A stretch of 64,000 nucleotides of DNA. Source: Sedimentitalea sp039941015 (lineage in GTDB: Bacteria > Pseudomonadota > Alphaproteobacteria > Rhodobacterales > Rhodobacteraceae). Position 1 is the stretch's first letter. Each line of letters starts with the position of its first letter. The DNA is taken from assembly GCF_039941015.1 (NCBI RefSeq), contig NZ_JBDVFI010000080.1; one strand, written 5' to 3'. The notes under the pieces are model-generated. The model worked only from the letters and a program-made list of their open reading frames with translations, had not been told where the DNA came from and ran no database searches. Below are positions 18,004 through 26,672 of the stretch, in pieces. Both the position numbers and the translations under genes were made by a program.

Positions 18004-18380
18004 GCAAATACCCCGCGCGCGAGCATCAGGCCGAGGGCCAGCGCCCCAACGGAAAGCCCGACAGATAAAAGAATATAAAGCGCCGCCTGCCCGTGATCAC
18101 CGCGCTCGATCAAGGTCATGGTTTCAAGCGAGAACGCCGAGAAGGTGGTAAAGCCTCCCAAGAGACCGGTCATCACCAACGGGCTGAGATGTGTCAGCCC
18201 CTTGTGCGCAGCGGCAACGACGAACACGCCCATCAGGAACGATCCGATGACGTTCACCGCAATGATGGCGATCGGGAAATCGCTGTGGCCGAACATCCGC
18301 AGGATGCCCACCCCCGACAGATAGCGCAGCGAAGCGCCGATCGCACCCCCGAGGGCGACAAGAGAAACGGATGAAATCAT
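18000..18380 (-). CDS. crcB: Fluoride channel CrcB/Fluc
   Basis: Small membrane channel that exports fluoride. The 126-residue product has four hydrophobic helices, a GAIGASLRYL opening, the NVIGSFLMG segment near residue 42 and the GGFTTFSAFSLE motif near 73 that lines the pore and the central sodium site. I start at ATG 18380; the frame stays open upstream but lacks family similarity. The stop overlaps the rluC start. I saw no convincing fluoride riboswitch upstream. Confidence 0.92.
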   Translation of the reverse strand: MISSVSLVALGGAIGASLRYLSGVGILRMFGHSDFPIAIIAVNVIGSFLMGVFVVAAAHKGLTHLSPLVMTGLLGGFTTFSAFSLETMTLIERGDHGQAALYILLSVGLSVGALALGLMLARGVFA

Positions 18381-18556
18381 GGCCGGGATGTCGCGCGGCA
18401 AGCGTCCAGAGTCAAGCAATCGCACGCGGCACACCGTGTTCCTTGCCAACCAATCGGCGCGTCTTTGCAAGATTGTGCATTCGCATCCGTTATCGCTTGC
18501 CATCCAAGCAGCGGCCCGTGATCATTCCGACGGATGATGCCCCGGAGACAACCGAT

Positions 18557-19603
18557 ATGATCAAACGCCTCACCTTCGCATCCGCGACCCTCGCAGCCGG
18601 TATCGCTCAGGCCGATCCGGCTGCGCTGAGCAATGATCTTCAGCAGGCTTTTGATCAAGGCAAGCTTGATGGGTTGCACGCGGTTCTCGTGCGCCAGAAT
18701 GGCGAAACACTGGCCGAAATCTATTTCGATGGTGTGGATGAACGATGGGGACAACCGCTTGGCTCGCAAAGCCACGGACCAGACACGCTGCATGATCTCA
18801 GATCGGTGTCAAAATCCGTGACCGGGCTGCTTTACGGCATTGCTCGGGACAAAGGCTTGGTCGCCGCGCCCGATGCCGGACTGCTGGCCCAATTCCCCGA
18901 GTATGCCGATCTTGCGAGTACCGAGCGCAACAGGATCACCATTGGCGACGCGCTTTCAATGCAGATGGGCACCGAGTGGGACGAAAACCGACCGTACACC
19001 GATCCCCGCAACAGCGAAATCGCGATGGAACTCGCGGATGATCGGTACCGCTATGTGCTGGATCGGCCAATCGTTTCAGAGCCCGGCAAAACATGGACCT
19101 ATTCCGGAGGCACGACGGCCCTCATCGCAGCGATCATTGCCAAGGGTACCGACATGCCGCTGGATGCGTTCGCCAAGCTCCACCTTTTTGATCCTCTGGG
19201 CATCGATGAATTCGAGTGGATCGCTGGCGAAGACGGCATTCCGTCCGCCGCATCCGGCTTGCGCCTCTCGGCACGCGATCTCGCCAAGATCGGAGAGATG
19301 GTCGCCGCCGGTGGTACATATGACGGACAGCAAATCGCAGCGTCCGACTGGCTGAAGCAATCCGCAACGCCACGCGCCCAACTCGATCCGCTGCGGTATG
19401 GATATCACTGGTGGTTGTCGCCGATTGGCGATCCACCCAACTGGATGGCCGGGTTTGGCAACGGCGGTCAGCGCATGTCGATCAGCCCAAGCGTTGGATT
19501 GGTCATTGTGATTTACGCTGGCCGCTATAACGATATGCAAGCATGGGAATTGCCGCTTGCCGTGGTCAATGACTATGTCGCTCCGGCACTGGGCCTGAAT
19601 TAG
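18557..19603 (+). CDS. Exported serine hydrolase, beta-lactamase family
   Basis: A 348-residue protein of the beta-lactamase/DD-peptidase-like (class C, PF00144) family. A short signal peptide (MIKRLTFASATLAAGIAQA) points to the periplasm. The catalytic SxxK is in RSVSKSVTGL near residue 82, the YxN-type motif is TYSGGTTAL near 178, and the third motif region reads GFGNGGQRM near 300. Such proteins may be esterases, peptidases or amidases; a true beta-lactamase is not implied. The divergent gene crcB starts 176 bases away; the downstream gene rarA converges and overlaps by 4 bases. Confidence 0.85.
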   Translation: MIKRLTFASATLAAGIAQADPAALSNDLQQAFDQGKLDGLHAVLVRQNGETLAEIYFDGVDERWGQPLGSQSHGPDTLHDLRSVSKSVTGLLYGIARDKGLVAAPDAGLLAQFPEYADLASTERNRITIGDALSMQMGTEWDENRPYTDPRNSEIAMELADDRYRYVLDRPIVSEPGKTWTYSGGTTALIAAIIAKGTDMPLDAFAKLHLFDPLGIDEFEWIAGEDGIPSAASGLRLSARDLAKIGEMVAAGGTYDGQQIAASDWLKQSATPRAQLDPLRYGYHWWLSPIGDPPNWMAGFGNGGQRMSISPSVGLVIVIYAGRYNDMQAWELPLAVVNDYVAPALGLN

Positions 19604-20910
19604 CCCCCGCGCTGCGTACGGAGCTTGGCAAAGTAGTCCAGCCGCTTTTTCAGTTCCCGCTCGAACCCGCGCTCGACCGGCTGATAAAGCGTCGGTCGCT
19701 TGACCCCATCCGGAAAATAGTTCTGTCCTGAAAACCCGTCTTCGGCGTCGTGGTCATAGGCATAGCCGTCGCCATACCCCTGATCTTTCATCAGCGAAGT
19801 CGGCGCATTCAGGATGTGTTTGGGGGGCGGTTCGCTGCCGGTCTTTTTGGCAAGAACCATCGCAGCCTTATAGCCCACATAGGCCCCGTTGGATTTCGGG
19901 GCGAGCGCCAGATAGACCAGCGCCTGCGCCAGTGCCAATTCGCCTTCGGGGCTGCCAAGGCGCTCATAGACTTCCCACGCATGCAAACAGATCGATTGCG
20001 CCTGAGGGTCCGCCAGCCCGATATCTTCAACCGCCATGCGGGTGATACGGCGGGCCAGATACCGTGGGTCTTCGCCACCTGTCAGCATCCGAGCCAGCCA
20101 ATAAAGTGCTGCGTCCGGATCAGAGCCGCGCACCGATTTGTGCAGCGCTGAGATCAGGTTGTAATGCTCATCTCCGGATTTGTCATACTTGCTGGCCCGC
20201 CGCATCAAACGGGTTGCCAGTGCTTCGGTTTCCAGCGGCGTGTCGGTCTTCCACGCTGCCACCTGTTCAATCAGGTTAAGCAGCGCACGACCATCGCCAT
20301 CCGCCATCTCCTGCAACGAATCCCGCGCTGCAGTGGTCAGGGGCAGCGCCCCATCCAGTTCCTGTTCCGCCCGCTGGGTAAGACGCTCCAGATCAGCAAG
20401 TGACAAGCGTTCCAAGACCAGGACCTGCGCACGGCTGAGCAAGGCCGCGTTCAGTTCAAATGAAGGATTTTCGGTCGTGGCCCCGACCAGAAGGATCGTG
20501 CCATCCTCCATATGCGGCAGGAACCCGTCTTGCTGGGCTTTGTTGAAGCGGTGAATCTCATCCACGAACAGCAGGGTCCCCTGCCCGTTCTGCCGCCGGA
20601 TTTTCGCCGCCTCGAACACTTTGCGCAGTTCCGGAACGCCGGTGAAAATGGCGCTGATCTGCACAAAATGCAGCTCGCTTTCATCCGCAAGCAACCGCGC
20701 GATCGTCGTCTTGCCAACGCCCGGCGGCCCCCACAGGATCAGGCTCCCGAGACTGCCCGCCGCGAGCATCGCGCCCAATGGCGCGTCTGGGCCAAGGACC
20801 TGCTCCTGACCGATGACCTCGGCCAACGACGCTGGCCGCAACCTATCCGCCAGAGGCCGGTTTCGCGCGACAGGCTGCGCAGGTTCGTCAGTGTCAAACA
20901 GATCGGCCAC
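19600..20910 (-). CDS. rarA: Replication-associated recombination protein RarA (MgsA)
   Basis: AAA+ ATPase that acts at stalled replication forks. In 436 residues: RPLADRLRPASLAEVIGQ near 20-37, Walker A GPPGVGKTT near 62, Walker B LLFVDEIHRFNKAQQDG near 115, sensor GATTENPSFELNAALLSR near 140, and the C-terminal tetramerisation/MgsA domain with YLARRITRMAVEDIGLADP. The start is GTG at 20910, 4 bases after the DegP-type protease ends. The C terminus (DYFAKLR) is complete and overlaps the convergent hydrolase gene. Confidence 0.94.
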   Translation of the reverse strand: MADLFDTDEPAQPVARNRPLADRLRPASLAEVIGQEQVLGPDAPLGAMLAAGSLGSLILWGPPGVGKTTIARLLADESELHFVQISAIFTGVPELRKVFEAAKIRRQNGQGTLLFVDEIHRFNKAQQDGFLPHMEDGTILLVGATTENPSFELNAALLSRAQVLVLERLSLADLERLTQRAEQELDGALPLTTAARDSLQEMADGDGRALLNLIEQVAAWKTDTPLETEALATRLMRRASKYDKSGDEHYNLISALHKSVRGSDPDAALYWLARMLTGGEDPRYLARRITRMAVEDIGLADPQAQSICLHAWEVYERLGSPEGELALAQALVYLALAPKSNGAYVGYKAAMVLAKKTGSEPPPKHILNAPTSLMKDQGYGDGYAYDHDAEDGFSGQNYFPDGVKRPTLYQPVERGFERELKKRLDYFAKLRTQRGG

Positions 20911-20914
20911 GGGG

Positions 20915-22297
20915 TTAAAGCCGGAACCTTAGGCTGAGTCGCTGACCGCGTCGCATCAGGTCCAGTTGAACACTACGCCCCGGACGGGTCAGCGCATCTT
21001 CAACATCGGCGCTGACCTCGATCTCGTCTCGGTTGATGGTGCGGATCAAATCGCCGGTTTTCAGGCCAACCCGGGCGCCAAGCCGCCCGGGATCGGTCAC
21101 GATCACGCCTTCGGTATTGAGAGGGAGCCCAAAGCGGGCAATGACCGCCGGATTGGCCAGCGCCACGGTCAAGTCCGGCAATACCGTGGACTTGCTCAGC
21201 TTGCGTTCGTCCGACTCAGGTTCGTCAGGGGCCGGCGCCATGGCGACAGTGCTTTGCCGTTCCTCTGAATCGTGCATCCAAGTGACTTTGGCGTCCTGAC
21301 CAATGCCCGCGACCGTCATCCGGAACAACATTTCGGCCGGAGAGTTCACCGGCTGATTGTCCACATGGGTGATCACGTCGCCAACACCCAGCCCTGCTTG
21401 TGTAAAGGGGCTGGCCTCGTGCAGTTCGGTGATGACGATGCCATCAGGAACAGACAAGCCCAGAGATTCCGCAAGATCGGAGTTGACCTGCTGTCCCGAC
21501 ATGCCCGCCCAGGGCCGCTCAAACCGTTCCGCGCCCTGACGCGCCTGATGCACAAATTCCGCGACAAGGTTGGCGGGAATCGCAAACCCGATGCCGTTGG
21601 AGCCGCCCGAACGGCTGAGGATCGAGGTGTTGATACCGATCAGATTTGCATTCACATCAATCAGCGCGCCACCCGAATTTCCGGGGTTAACCGCGGCGTC
21701 GGTTTGAATGAAATACCCCCGCGCCTGACCGGTTGCGGCACCGGATCGCGCCAACCCCGAAACGATACCGCTGGTCACGGTCTGCCCAATGCCAAACGGG
21801 TTGCCGATGGCCATCGCCAGTTCCCCAACCTCAACATGATCAGAATCGCGCAAGGTCAGGAACGGCAGATCATCCGCCTCCTCAAGCTGCAGGATCGCCA
21901 CATCCGCTTCTTCATCGCCCAGCAAAACCCGCGCTTCGTATTCGCGGCGGTCGGACAGGACGACGCGGATATCGGTCGCCATGCCGACGACGTGATAGTT
22001 GGACACGACAATCCCGTCCTCCGACAGGATCACGCCCGATCCCAACGAGTTCTGTACGCGCGGCTGTGGATTGCCAAAGCCACGAAAAAAATCCTTGAAG
22101 AACGGGTCATTCATAAAAGGATTCTGACGCGCCTCGACCACCCGGCGGGCATAGATGTTGACCACGGCCGGGGCGGCACGTTTCACAAGCGGTGCAAAAC
22201 CCAGCGAAATTTCGGCCTGGCTTTGCGGCACGCGGGTTTCCGCAATGGCGGCTGGCGCGGTGAGAAAAACAAGGGCGATAAATGCGAGGCGGATCAT
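20915..22297 (-). CDS. Periplasmic DegP/DegQ-type serine protease with two PDZ domains
   Basis: Trypsin-like quality-control protease of the periplasm, 460 residues. Signal peptide MIRLAFIALVFLTAPAAIAE, then the protease domain with the triad His in VVSNYHVV, Asp in EADVAILQLE and Ser in NPGNSGGALIDVN. PDZ1 begins near residue 265 (WAGMSGQQVNSDLAESLGL); a shorter, diverged PDZ2 ends the protein. I start at ATG 22297, which gives the signal peptide; the frame runs on upstream for 62 codons without recognisable similarity. It lies 4 bases before rarA and is probably cotranscribed with it. Confidence 0.92.
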   Translation of the reverse strand: MIRLAFIALVFLTAPAAIAETRVPQSQAEISLGFAPLVKRAAPAVVNIYARRVVEARQNPFMNDPFFKDFFRGFGNPQPRVQNSLGSGVILSEDGIVVSNYHVVGMATDIRVVLSDRREYEARVLLGDEEADVAILQLEEADDLPFLTLRDSDHVEVGELAMAIGNPFGIGQTVTSGIVSGLARSGAATGQARGYFIQTDAAVNPGNSGGALIDVNANLIGINTSILSRSGGSNGIGFAIPANLVAEFVHQARQGAERFERPWAGMSGQQVNSDLAESLGLSVPDGIVITELHEASPFTQAGLGVGDVITHVDNQPVNSPAEMLFRMTVAGIGQDAKVTWMHDSEERQSTVAMAPAPDEPESDERKLSKSTVLPDLTVALANPAVIARFGLPLNTEGVIVTDPGRLGARVGLKTGDLIRTINRDEIEVSADVEDALTRPGRSVQLDLMRRGQRLSLRFRL

Positions 22298-22521
22298 GGT
22301 TGCTCCGGTCTGTTGTCCGTACCGGATATGCGGCCCGCCTGACTGGATTGCAAGTGTCAGGAGTTGTGCGACCCCTTCTCGTCTACGCAGCTTGTTGCAG
22401 AGACGCTCAGGTGCCAGCGGTGTGGGGCTCTGCTGGCTTTCGAATTCACGTTCCCATTTGCGGCTTTGAGAAATGGCTATCATCGCCTAGGCTTGGCTCA
22501 AATTGTCGTCAGGAGACCGTT
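22298..22521. other. Divergent intergenic region between the DegP-type gene and the PPOX gene
   Basis: 224 bases holding the two divergent promoters. No tRNA, repeat or convincing -35/-10 pair was seen. An open frame on the minus strand continues from the protease, but it would place about 62 residues before the signal peptide, so I treat it as non-coding. Confidence 0.5.
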
Positions 22522-23151
22522 GTGCTTAAGGTTGACGAACAGATTGAGACTCTCGAACGACTAAGGGAACTCTTACCAACCGAAGGTTTTACCAACACTT
22601 TCCTAAAGGTGAGTGACAGTCTAAATGAGGTGGCCCGAAAGTTCATTGAACAAGCGCCGTTTGTGATTGTCGCGACCAAAGCGTCCGAAGGACTAATCGA
22701 TGTTTCACCCAAAGGCGATCCCGCCGGGTTTGTCGAGGTTTACGACGACAAGACTCTGATTATCCCGGACAGACTCGGCAATCATAGGGTGGATGGCTTC
22801 CAGAACCTGATCGAAGACCCCAATGTTGCGCTCTTGTTCATTGTCCCAGGACACGGGGACACATTGCGAATTGCCGGTAAAGCCCGTGTCGTAAAAGACG
22901 CTGCGATTAGCAAACGGCACGCCATCAATGGAAGGGAGCCCTTGCTTGCCCTCGTCGTCGAAGTGGAAGAAGCTTTCATGCATTGTTCAAAGTCGCTGAT
23001 CCGCTCGCGTCTTTGGCATCCGGAACATTGGCCAAAACGAAAGACGGCGCCTACGCTTGCCGAGTGGGTGATTGCCACGGTTGATAGAAAACAAACACTC
23101 GACGAAGTGCAGAAAGATCATACCGCCGATGAGGGCTCTCGCCTTTATTGA
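22522..23151 (+). CDS. PPOX-class flavin-dependent oxidoreductase (pyridoxamine 5'-phosphate oxidase fold)
   Basis: A 209-residue split-barrel flavoprotein of the pyridoxamine-phosphate-oxidase superfamily. The core reads FVIVATKASEGLIDVSPKGDPAGFVEVYD, LIIPDRLGNHRVDGFQNLIEDPNVALLFIVPG and TLRIAGKARVV. It resembles the MSMEG_1061-type FMN proteins, not the biosynthetic PdxH. The start is GTG 22522, five bases after AGGAGA. Codon usage is clearly richer in A/T than in neighbouring genes, and it stands alone between the degP-rarA unit and the ribosomal operon, which suggests recent acquisition. Substrate unknown. Confidence 0.78.
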   Translation: MLKVDEQIETLERLRELLPTEGFTNTFLKVSDSLNEVARKFIEQAPFVIVATKASEGLIDVSPKGDPAGFVEVYDDKTLIIPDRLGNHRVDGFQNLIEDPNVALLFIVPGHGDTLRIAGKARVVKDAAISKRHAINGREPLLALVVEVEEAFMHCSKSLIRSRLWHPEHWPKRKTAPTLAEWVIATVDRKQTLDEVQKDHTADEGSRLY

Positions 23152-23231
23152 AACGCGAACGAGCCGACGTTCGTGCATTAAGCAACATTGGCTAAACTGG
23201 ACTAAGATCCCGACAATCATCCAAACAAAAA

Positions 23232-23258
23232 GGACCCCGCCCTTTCGAGGCGGAGTCC
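23232..23258 (-). terminator. Terminator of the rplO-rplQ operon
   Basis: On the minus strand GGACTCCGCC and GGCGGGGTCC pair around a CGAAAG loop region and are followed by TTTTTGTTTGG. It lies just beyond rplQ. Confidence 0.85.
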
Positions 23259-23285
23259 CTAATTCAGTACCGATATAAGTTCGGC

Positions 23286-23705
23286 TTATTCTTCAGCGGC
23301 CTCAGCGGCAGCGGTGCGGGCCTTGTCGGCAGCACCCTTGGCATCGCGGTCGCGATCGACGAATTCGATGATTGCCATCGGCGCCATGTCGCCATAACGG
23401 AAGCCGGCTTTCAGAACACGCACATAGCCGCCCTGGCGGTCTTTGTAGCGCGGGCCCAGGATATCGAACAATTTTGCGACGTACTGTTCTTCCTTCAGCT
23501 TGGAAGAGGCCTGACGGCGGGCGTGAACGTCGCCGCGTTTTGCCAGCGTGATCATCTTTTCGATGATCGGGCGCAGTTCTTTTGCCTTGGGCAAGGTTGT
23601 CTTGATCTGCTCATGTTCGATGAGCGAGCCGGCCATGTTCGAGAACAGCGCTTTGCGGTGCTCATGTGTACGGTTCAGGCGGCGGTAACCACGTGCGTGA
23701 CGCAT
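23286..23705 (-). CDS. rplQ: 50S ribosomal protein L17
   Basis: Large-subunit protein near the peptide exit tunnel, 139 residues. MRHARGYRRLNRTHEHRKALFSNMAGSLIEHEQIKTTLPKAKELRPI (residues 1-47) is the classic L17 opening, and RYGDMAPMAIIEFVDRD lies near 105. The C-terminal tail rich in Ala and Glu is common in alphaproteobacteria. AAGGA precedes the ATG. It follows rpoA by 118 bases and is the last gene before the operon terminator. Confidence 0.97.
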   Translation of the reverse strand: MRHARGYRRLNRTHEHRKALFSNMAGSLIEHEQIKTTLPKAKELRPIIEKMITLAKRGDVHARRQASSKLKEEQYVAKLFDILGPRYKDRQGGYVRVLKAGFRYGDMAPMAIIEFVDRDRDAKGAADKARTAAAEAAEE

Positions 23706-23823
23706 TTTCCAAATCCTTCTACAGGTTTATACTTTGTACGGCCCCTGATGCGTGTCAGAGGCTCTGTTGGGACGGTATTGCCCGGATTTCCCCGCAAGCG
23801 CGGGCATTGTGGTGAAGACGCGC

Positions 23824-24840
23824 TTAAAACGCGTCTTCGAATTTCTTGGCCAGATCTTCGATGTTGTCTGGTGGCCAGTCTTCGACGTCCATGCCCAGGT
23901 GCAGACCCATGCCCGACAGCACTTCCTTGATTTCGTTCAAGGACTTGCGGCCAAAGTTCGGCGTGCGCAGCATTTCGGCTTCGGTCTTCTGGATCAGGTC
24001 GCCGATGTAAACGATGTTGTCGTTCTTCAGGCAGTTTGCCGAGCGAACAGAGAGTTCCAGTTCGTCCACTTTCTTGAGCAGAAGCGGGTTGAACTCGAGA
24101 CCATCGTCGTCATCCTGACGGCCAGCCGATTCAGGTTCATCAAAGTTGACGAAAATCGACAGCTGGTCCTGCAGAATGCGCGCGGCAAAGGCCACGGCAT
24201 CATCCGGGGTCAGCGATCCGTCGGTTTCGACCTTCATGGTCAGCTTGTCATAGTCCAGAACCTGACCTTCACGAGTCGGCTGCACATCATAGCTGACCTT
24301 TTTGACCGGCGAATAGATCGCGTCGATCGGGATCAGGCCGATGGGTGCATCCTCGGGCTTGTTCTTTTCAGCCGAGACATAGCCTTTGCCGGTATTCACG
24401 GTCAGTTCCATGAACAGATCGGCACCATCGTCGAGGTGGCAGATCACGTGATCGCGGTTCAGAACCTCGATCCCGGCGCTTTCGCTGATGTCGCCAGCGG
24501 TTACAACCGCAGGACCTTTTGCCTGGATCGAGAGGCGCTTGGGCCCTTCGACTTCCATGCGCAGGCTGACGCCCTTGAGGTTCAGAACGATGTCGGTGAC
24601 GTCTTCACGCACACCGGCAACCGAGGAGAACTCGTGCAGAACATTGTCGATCTGAACGCTCGAGATGGCCGCGCCTTGCAGGCTGCTCATCAGGATGCGG
24701 CGCAGGGCATTGCCCAGCGTCAGACCAAAACCGCGTTCCAGCGGCTCGGCAACAACCGTCGCCTGACGCGCCGGGTCATTGCCCGGTTTAACGTCCAGCT
24801 GGGTTGGCTTGATCAGCTCTGCCCAATTCTTGTGGATCAT
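23824..24840 (-). CDS. rpoA: RNA polymerase alpha subunit
   Basis: Alpha subunit of RNA polymerase, 338 residues. The N-terminal assembly domain contains EPLERGFGLTLGNALRRILMSSLQGAA near residues 35-61; the C-terminal domain, which contacts UP elements and activators, has ELSVRSANCLKNDNIVYIGDLIQKTEAEMLRTPNFGRKSLNEIKEVL. The ATG at 24840 (MIHKNWAEL) follows GGAGGGACAC. It lies 115 bases after rpsK, with a long hairpin in the spacer. Confidence 0.97.
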   Translation of the reverse strand: MIHKNWAELIKPTQLDVKPGNDPARQATVVAEPLERGFGLTLGNALRRILMSSLQGAAISSVQIDNVLHEFSSVAGVREDVTDIVLNLKGVSLRMEVEGPKRLSIQAKGPAVVTAGDISESAGIEVLNRDHVICHLDDGADLFMELTVNTGKGYVSAEKNKPEDAPIGLIPIDAIYSPVKKVSYDVQPTREGQVLDYDKLTMKVETDGSLTPDDAVAFAARILQDQLSIFVNFDEPESAGRQDDDDGLEFNPLLLKKVDELELSVRSANCLKNDNIVYIGDLIQKTEAEMLRTPNFGRKSLNEIKEVLSGMGLHLGMDVEDWPPDNIEDLAKKFEDAF

Positions 24841-24910
24841 GTGTCCCTCCATTCCTGCCTGTATCCCATGTCCAGATAGATACGGGCGCCCGAGGTTTCA
24901 AAATGACGAA

Positions 24911-24940
24911 CTGGGGCCGTGCGAAAACGCGCAGCCCCAG
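24911..24940 (-). other. Intercistronic hairpin between rpsK and rpoA
   Basis: CTGGGGC...GCCCCAG with an inner GTGCG/CGCGC stem closes on an AAAA/TTTT loop. On the minus strand it is not followed by a strong T run, so it is more likely a processing or attenuation structure than a full terminator. Confidence 0.5.
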
Positions 24941-24955
24941 CCTTGGTATGGGTAA

Positions 24956-25345
24956 TCAGACGCGGCGGCGCTTTGGTGGGCGGCAGCCGTTGTGTGCCAT
25001 CGGCGTAACATCGCGGATCGACGTGATGTTGAACCCGACAGCGGCCAGCGCACGCAGCGCGCTTTCACGGCCAGAGCCAGGGCCCTGCACTTCGACTTCC
25101 AGCGTCTTGACGCCGTGATCCTGAGCTTTTTTGCCAGCATCTTCGGCAGCCATCTGAGCAGCATAAGGTGTCGATTTACGCGACCCTTTGAAGCCCATGG
25201 TGCCCGCAGACGACCAGCTGATCGCGTTGCCTTGAACGTCCGAGATCAGGATCTTGGTGTTGTTGAAGCTGCTGTTCACATGCGCCACACCGGCGGCGAT
25301 GTTCTTGCGCTCTTTTTTCTTCGCGCGTACTTTTTCGCGTGCCAT
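24956..25345 (-). CDS. rpsK: 30S ribosomal protein S11
   Basis: Small-subunit platform protein, 129 residues, starting MAREKVRAKKKERKNI. AHVNSSFNNTKILISDVQGNAISWSSAG, GFKGSRKSTPYAAQMAAEDA and the C-terminal DVTPMAHNGCRPPKRRRV are diagnostic. It follows rpsM by 12 bases, and a GGGGG-type ribosome site is present. Confidence 0.97.
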   Translation of the reverse strand: MAREKVRAKKKERKNIAAGVAHVNSSFNNTKILISDVQGNAISWSSAGTMGFKGSRKSTPYAAQMAAEDAGKKAQDHGVKTLEVEVQGPGSGRESALRALAAVGFNITSIRDVTPMAHNGCRPPKRRRV

Positions 25346-25357
25346 CAGTCAGCCCCC

Positions 25358-25726
25358 TTATTTCTTCTTGCCAGCAATGGCCTTTGCGGGGCCTTTGCGG
25401 GTGCGAGCATTGGTGTGGGTACGCTGACCGCGAACCGGCAGGTTGCGGCGATGACGCAGGCCGCGATAGCAGCCAAGGTCCATCAGACGCTTGATGTTCA
25501 TCTGCGTTTCACGACGCAGGTCACCTTCGACGCTGAGGTTGGCATCGATGTATTCACGGATCTGCAGGACTTCGCTGTCGGTCAGTTCGTTGACCCGGCG
25601 GGCCATGTCGATACCGACGCCTTCGCAGATAGCCTTGGCAGTCGTGTTGCCAATTCCGGTGATATAGGTGAGGGCGATTGGAACCCGCTTTGCAGTCGGG
25701 ATATTAACGCCGGCAATACGTGCCAC
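25358..25726 (-). CDS. rpsM: 30S ribosomal protein S13
   Basis: Small-subunit head protein contacting the P-site tRNA, 122 residues. MARIAGVNIPTAKRVPIALTYI is at residues 1-22, and the C terminus has CYRGLRHRRNLPVRGQRTHTNARTRKGP. The start codon is GTG at 25726, preceded by AAGGAAA. A stable hairpin lies 22 bases upstream of the start, at the end of an unusually long 304-base gap from adk. Confidence 0.97.
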   Translation of the reverse strand: MARIAGVNIPTAKRVPIALTYITGIGNTTAKAICEGVGIDMARRVNELTDSEVLQIREYIDANLSVEGDLRRETQMNIKRLMDLGCYRGLRHRRNLPVRGQRTHTNARTRKGPAKAIAGKKK

Positions 25727-26030
25727 GTGTCACTTTCCTTTTCGTTGCGGGTCCGTAGTTCCGGACCCTTTTTTCACAACGCTTGGCCGTGGCAGTGTCG
25801 CCATTGGACCCAGCATTCTTATGAGGTGGTCTGCGTGGATCGGCGAATCCGTTCCACGCCATTGATTCCCTTGCGGGATGGGGGTGGGTATGGCGTTTTC
25901 GAAGAGGCGTCAAGCGTTGATTAACTTGTTGCGAAAACAGGCAGCAAATTCGCCGCAAATCATCCCGAAACTTTGGGCACCAGCGCTTGTGCTCCCTACC
26001 CCGCGAGGTCCAAAGCCGGTGTTCTGGTCT
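25727..26030 (-). other. 304-base adk-rpsM spacer with hairpin and possible promoter
   Basis: A stem GGGTCCG/CGGACCC (25749-25768) lies just before rpsM. In plus orientation it is followed by TTTTTT and would end antisense transcription; in the sense direction it is an upstream leader hairpin. A TTGACG (25908-25913) followed by CATACC suggests a weak internal promoter on the minus strand. No gene or small RNA was recognised. Confidence 0.4.
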
Positions 26031-26672
26031 CTAGTCCAGTACCTTCGCAATCGCGCTCTGAACTTCGGCAATTTCGCCCAGTCCGTCCACCGTCGCCAGC
26101 ATGTCCTTGGCGTAGTAATAGCCAATCAGCGGCGAGGTTTTCTTGTAGTATTCCATCAGCCGGGTGCGCAGAGAGTCTTCGTTGTCATCCGCACGGCGCT
26201 TGAAATCGGACGCGCCACAGTTGGAGCATTTACCATCCGCAGGCTGGGGCTTGGTTATGTCATTATAAACCTCACCACAGGCACCACAGGTCGAGCGGGC
26301 GGTGATGCGGGCCACCAGTGCTTCGTCATCAACCTGCATCTCGATCACGGCATCCAGCGTCTGACCCGTCGCCTTGAGCAACTCTCCAAGCGCATCCGCC
26401 TGAGCGAGGGTGCGGGGAAAGCCATCAAAGATGAACCCTGTCCCCTCACCTGCTTCCAGCTTTTCCCGGATCAGGCCGATCACGATCTCGTCCGTGACCA
26501 ATTCACCGCGCGCCATCACATCGGCGACGATCTTACCCATCTCGGTGCCGCTGTCCTTGGCTTCGCGCAACATATCGCCAGTGCTGAGCTGCACCATGCC
26601 GCGGGTTTCGACCAGATGGCGGGCCTGGGTGCCCTTGCCCGCTCCCGGCGGGCCAAGCAGAATGATGTTCAT
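26031..26672 (-). CDS. adk: Adenylate kinase (zinc-LID type)
   Basis: Interconverts ATP + AMP and 2 ADP. 213 residues with P-loop GPPGAGKGTQ at 7-16, GFPRTLAQADAL near 84 and a long LID domain carrying CGACGEVYN and CSNCGASDF, four cysteines that would bind structural zinc. Length is standard for long-LID bacterial enzymes. The ATG overlaps the secY stop by 4 bases, the usual secY-adk coupling. Confidence 0.96.
   Translation of the reverse strand: MNIILLGPPGAGKGTQARHLVETRGMVQLSTGDMLREAKDSGTEMGKIVADVMARGELVTDEIVIGLIREKLEAGEGTGFIFDGFPRTLAQADALGELLKATGQTLDAVIEMQVDDEALVARITARSTCGACGEVYNDITKPQPADGKCSNCGASDFKRRADDNEDSLRTRLMEYYKKTSPLIGYYYAKDMLATVDGLGEIAEVQSAIAKVLD

Noticed and set aside
22298..22483. 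62-codon N-terminal extension of the DegP-type protease
   Set aside because: It would bury the signal peptide, and the extension shows no similarity. ATG 22297 gives a proper exported protein.
22340..22500. Possible structured RNA or tRNA upstream of the PPOX gene
   Set aside because: No T-arm, anticodon stem or acceptor complement could be matched on either strand.
23752..24879. 375-codon plus-strand open frame over rpoA
   Set aside because: Antisense shadow of rpoA caused by codon bias.
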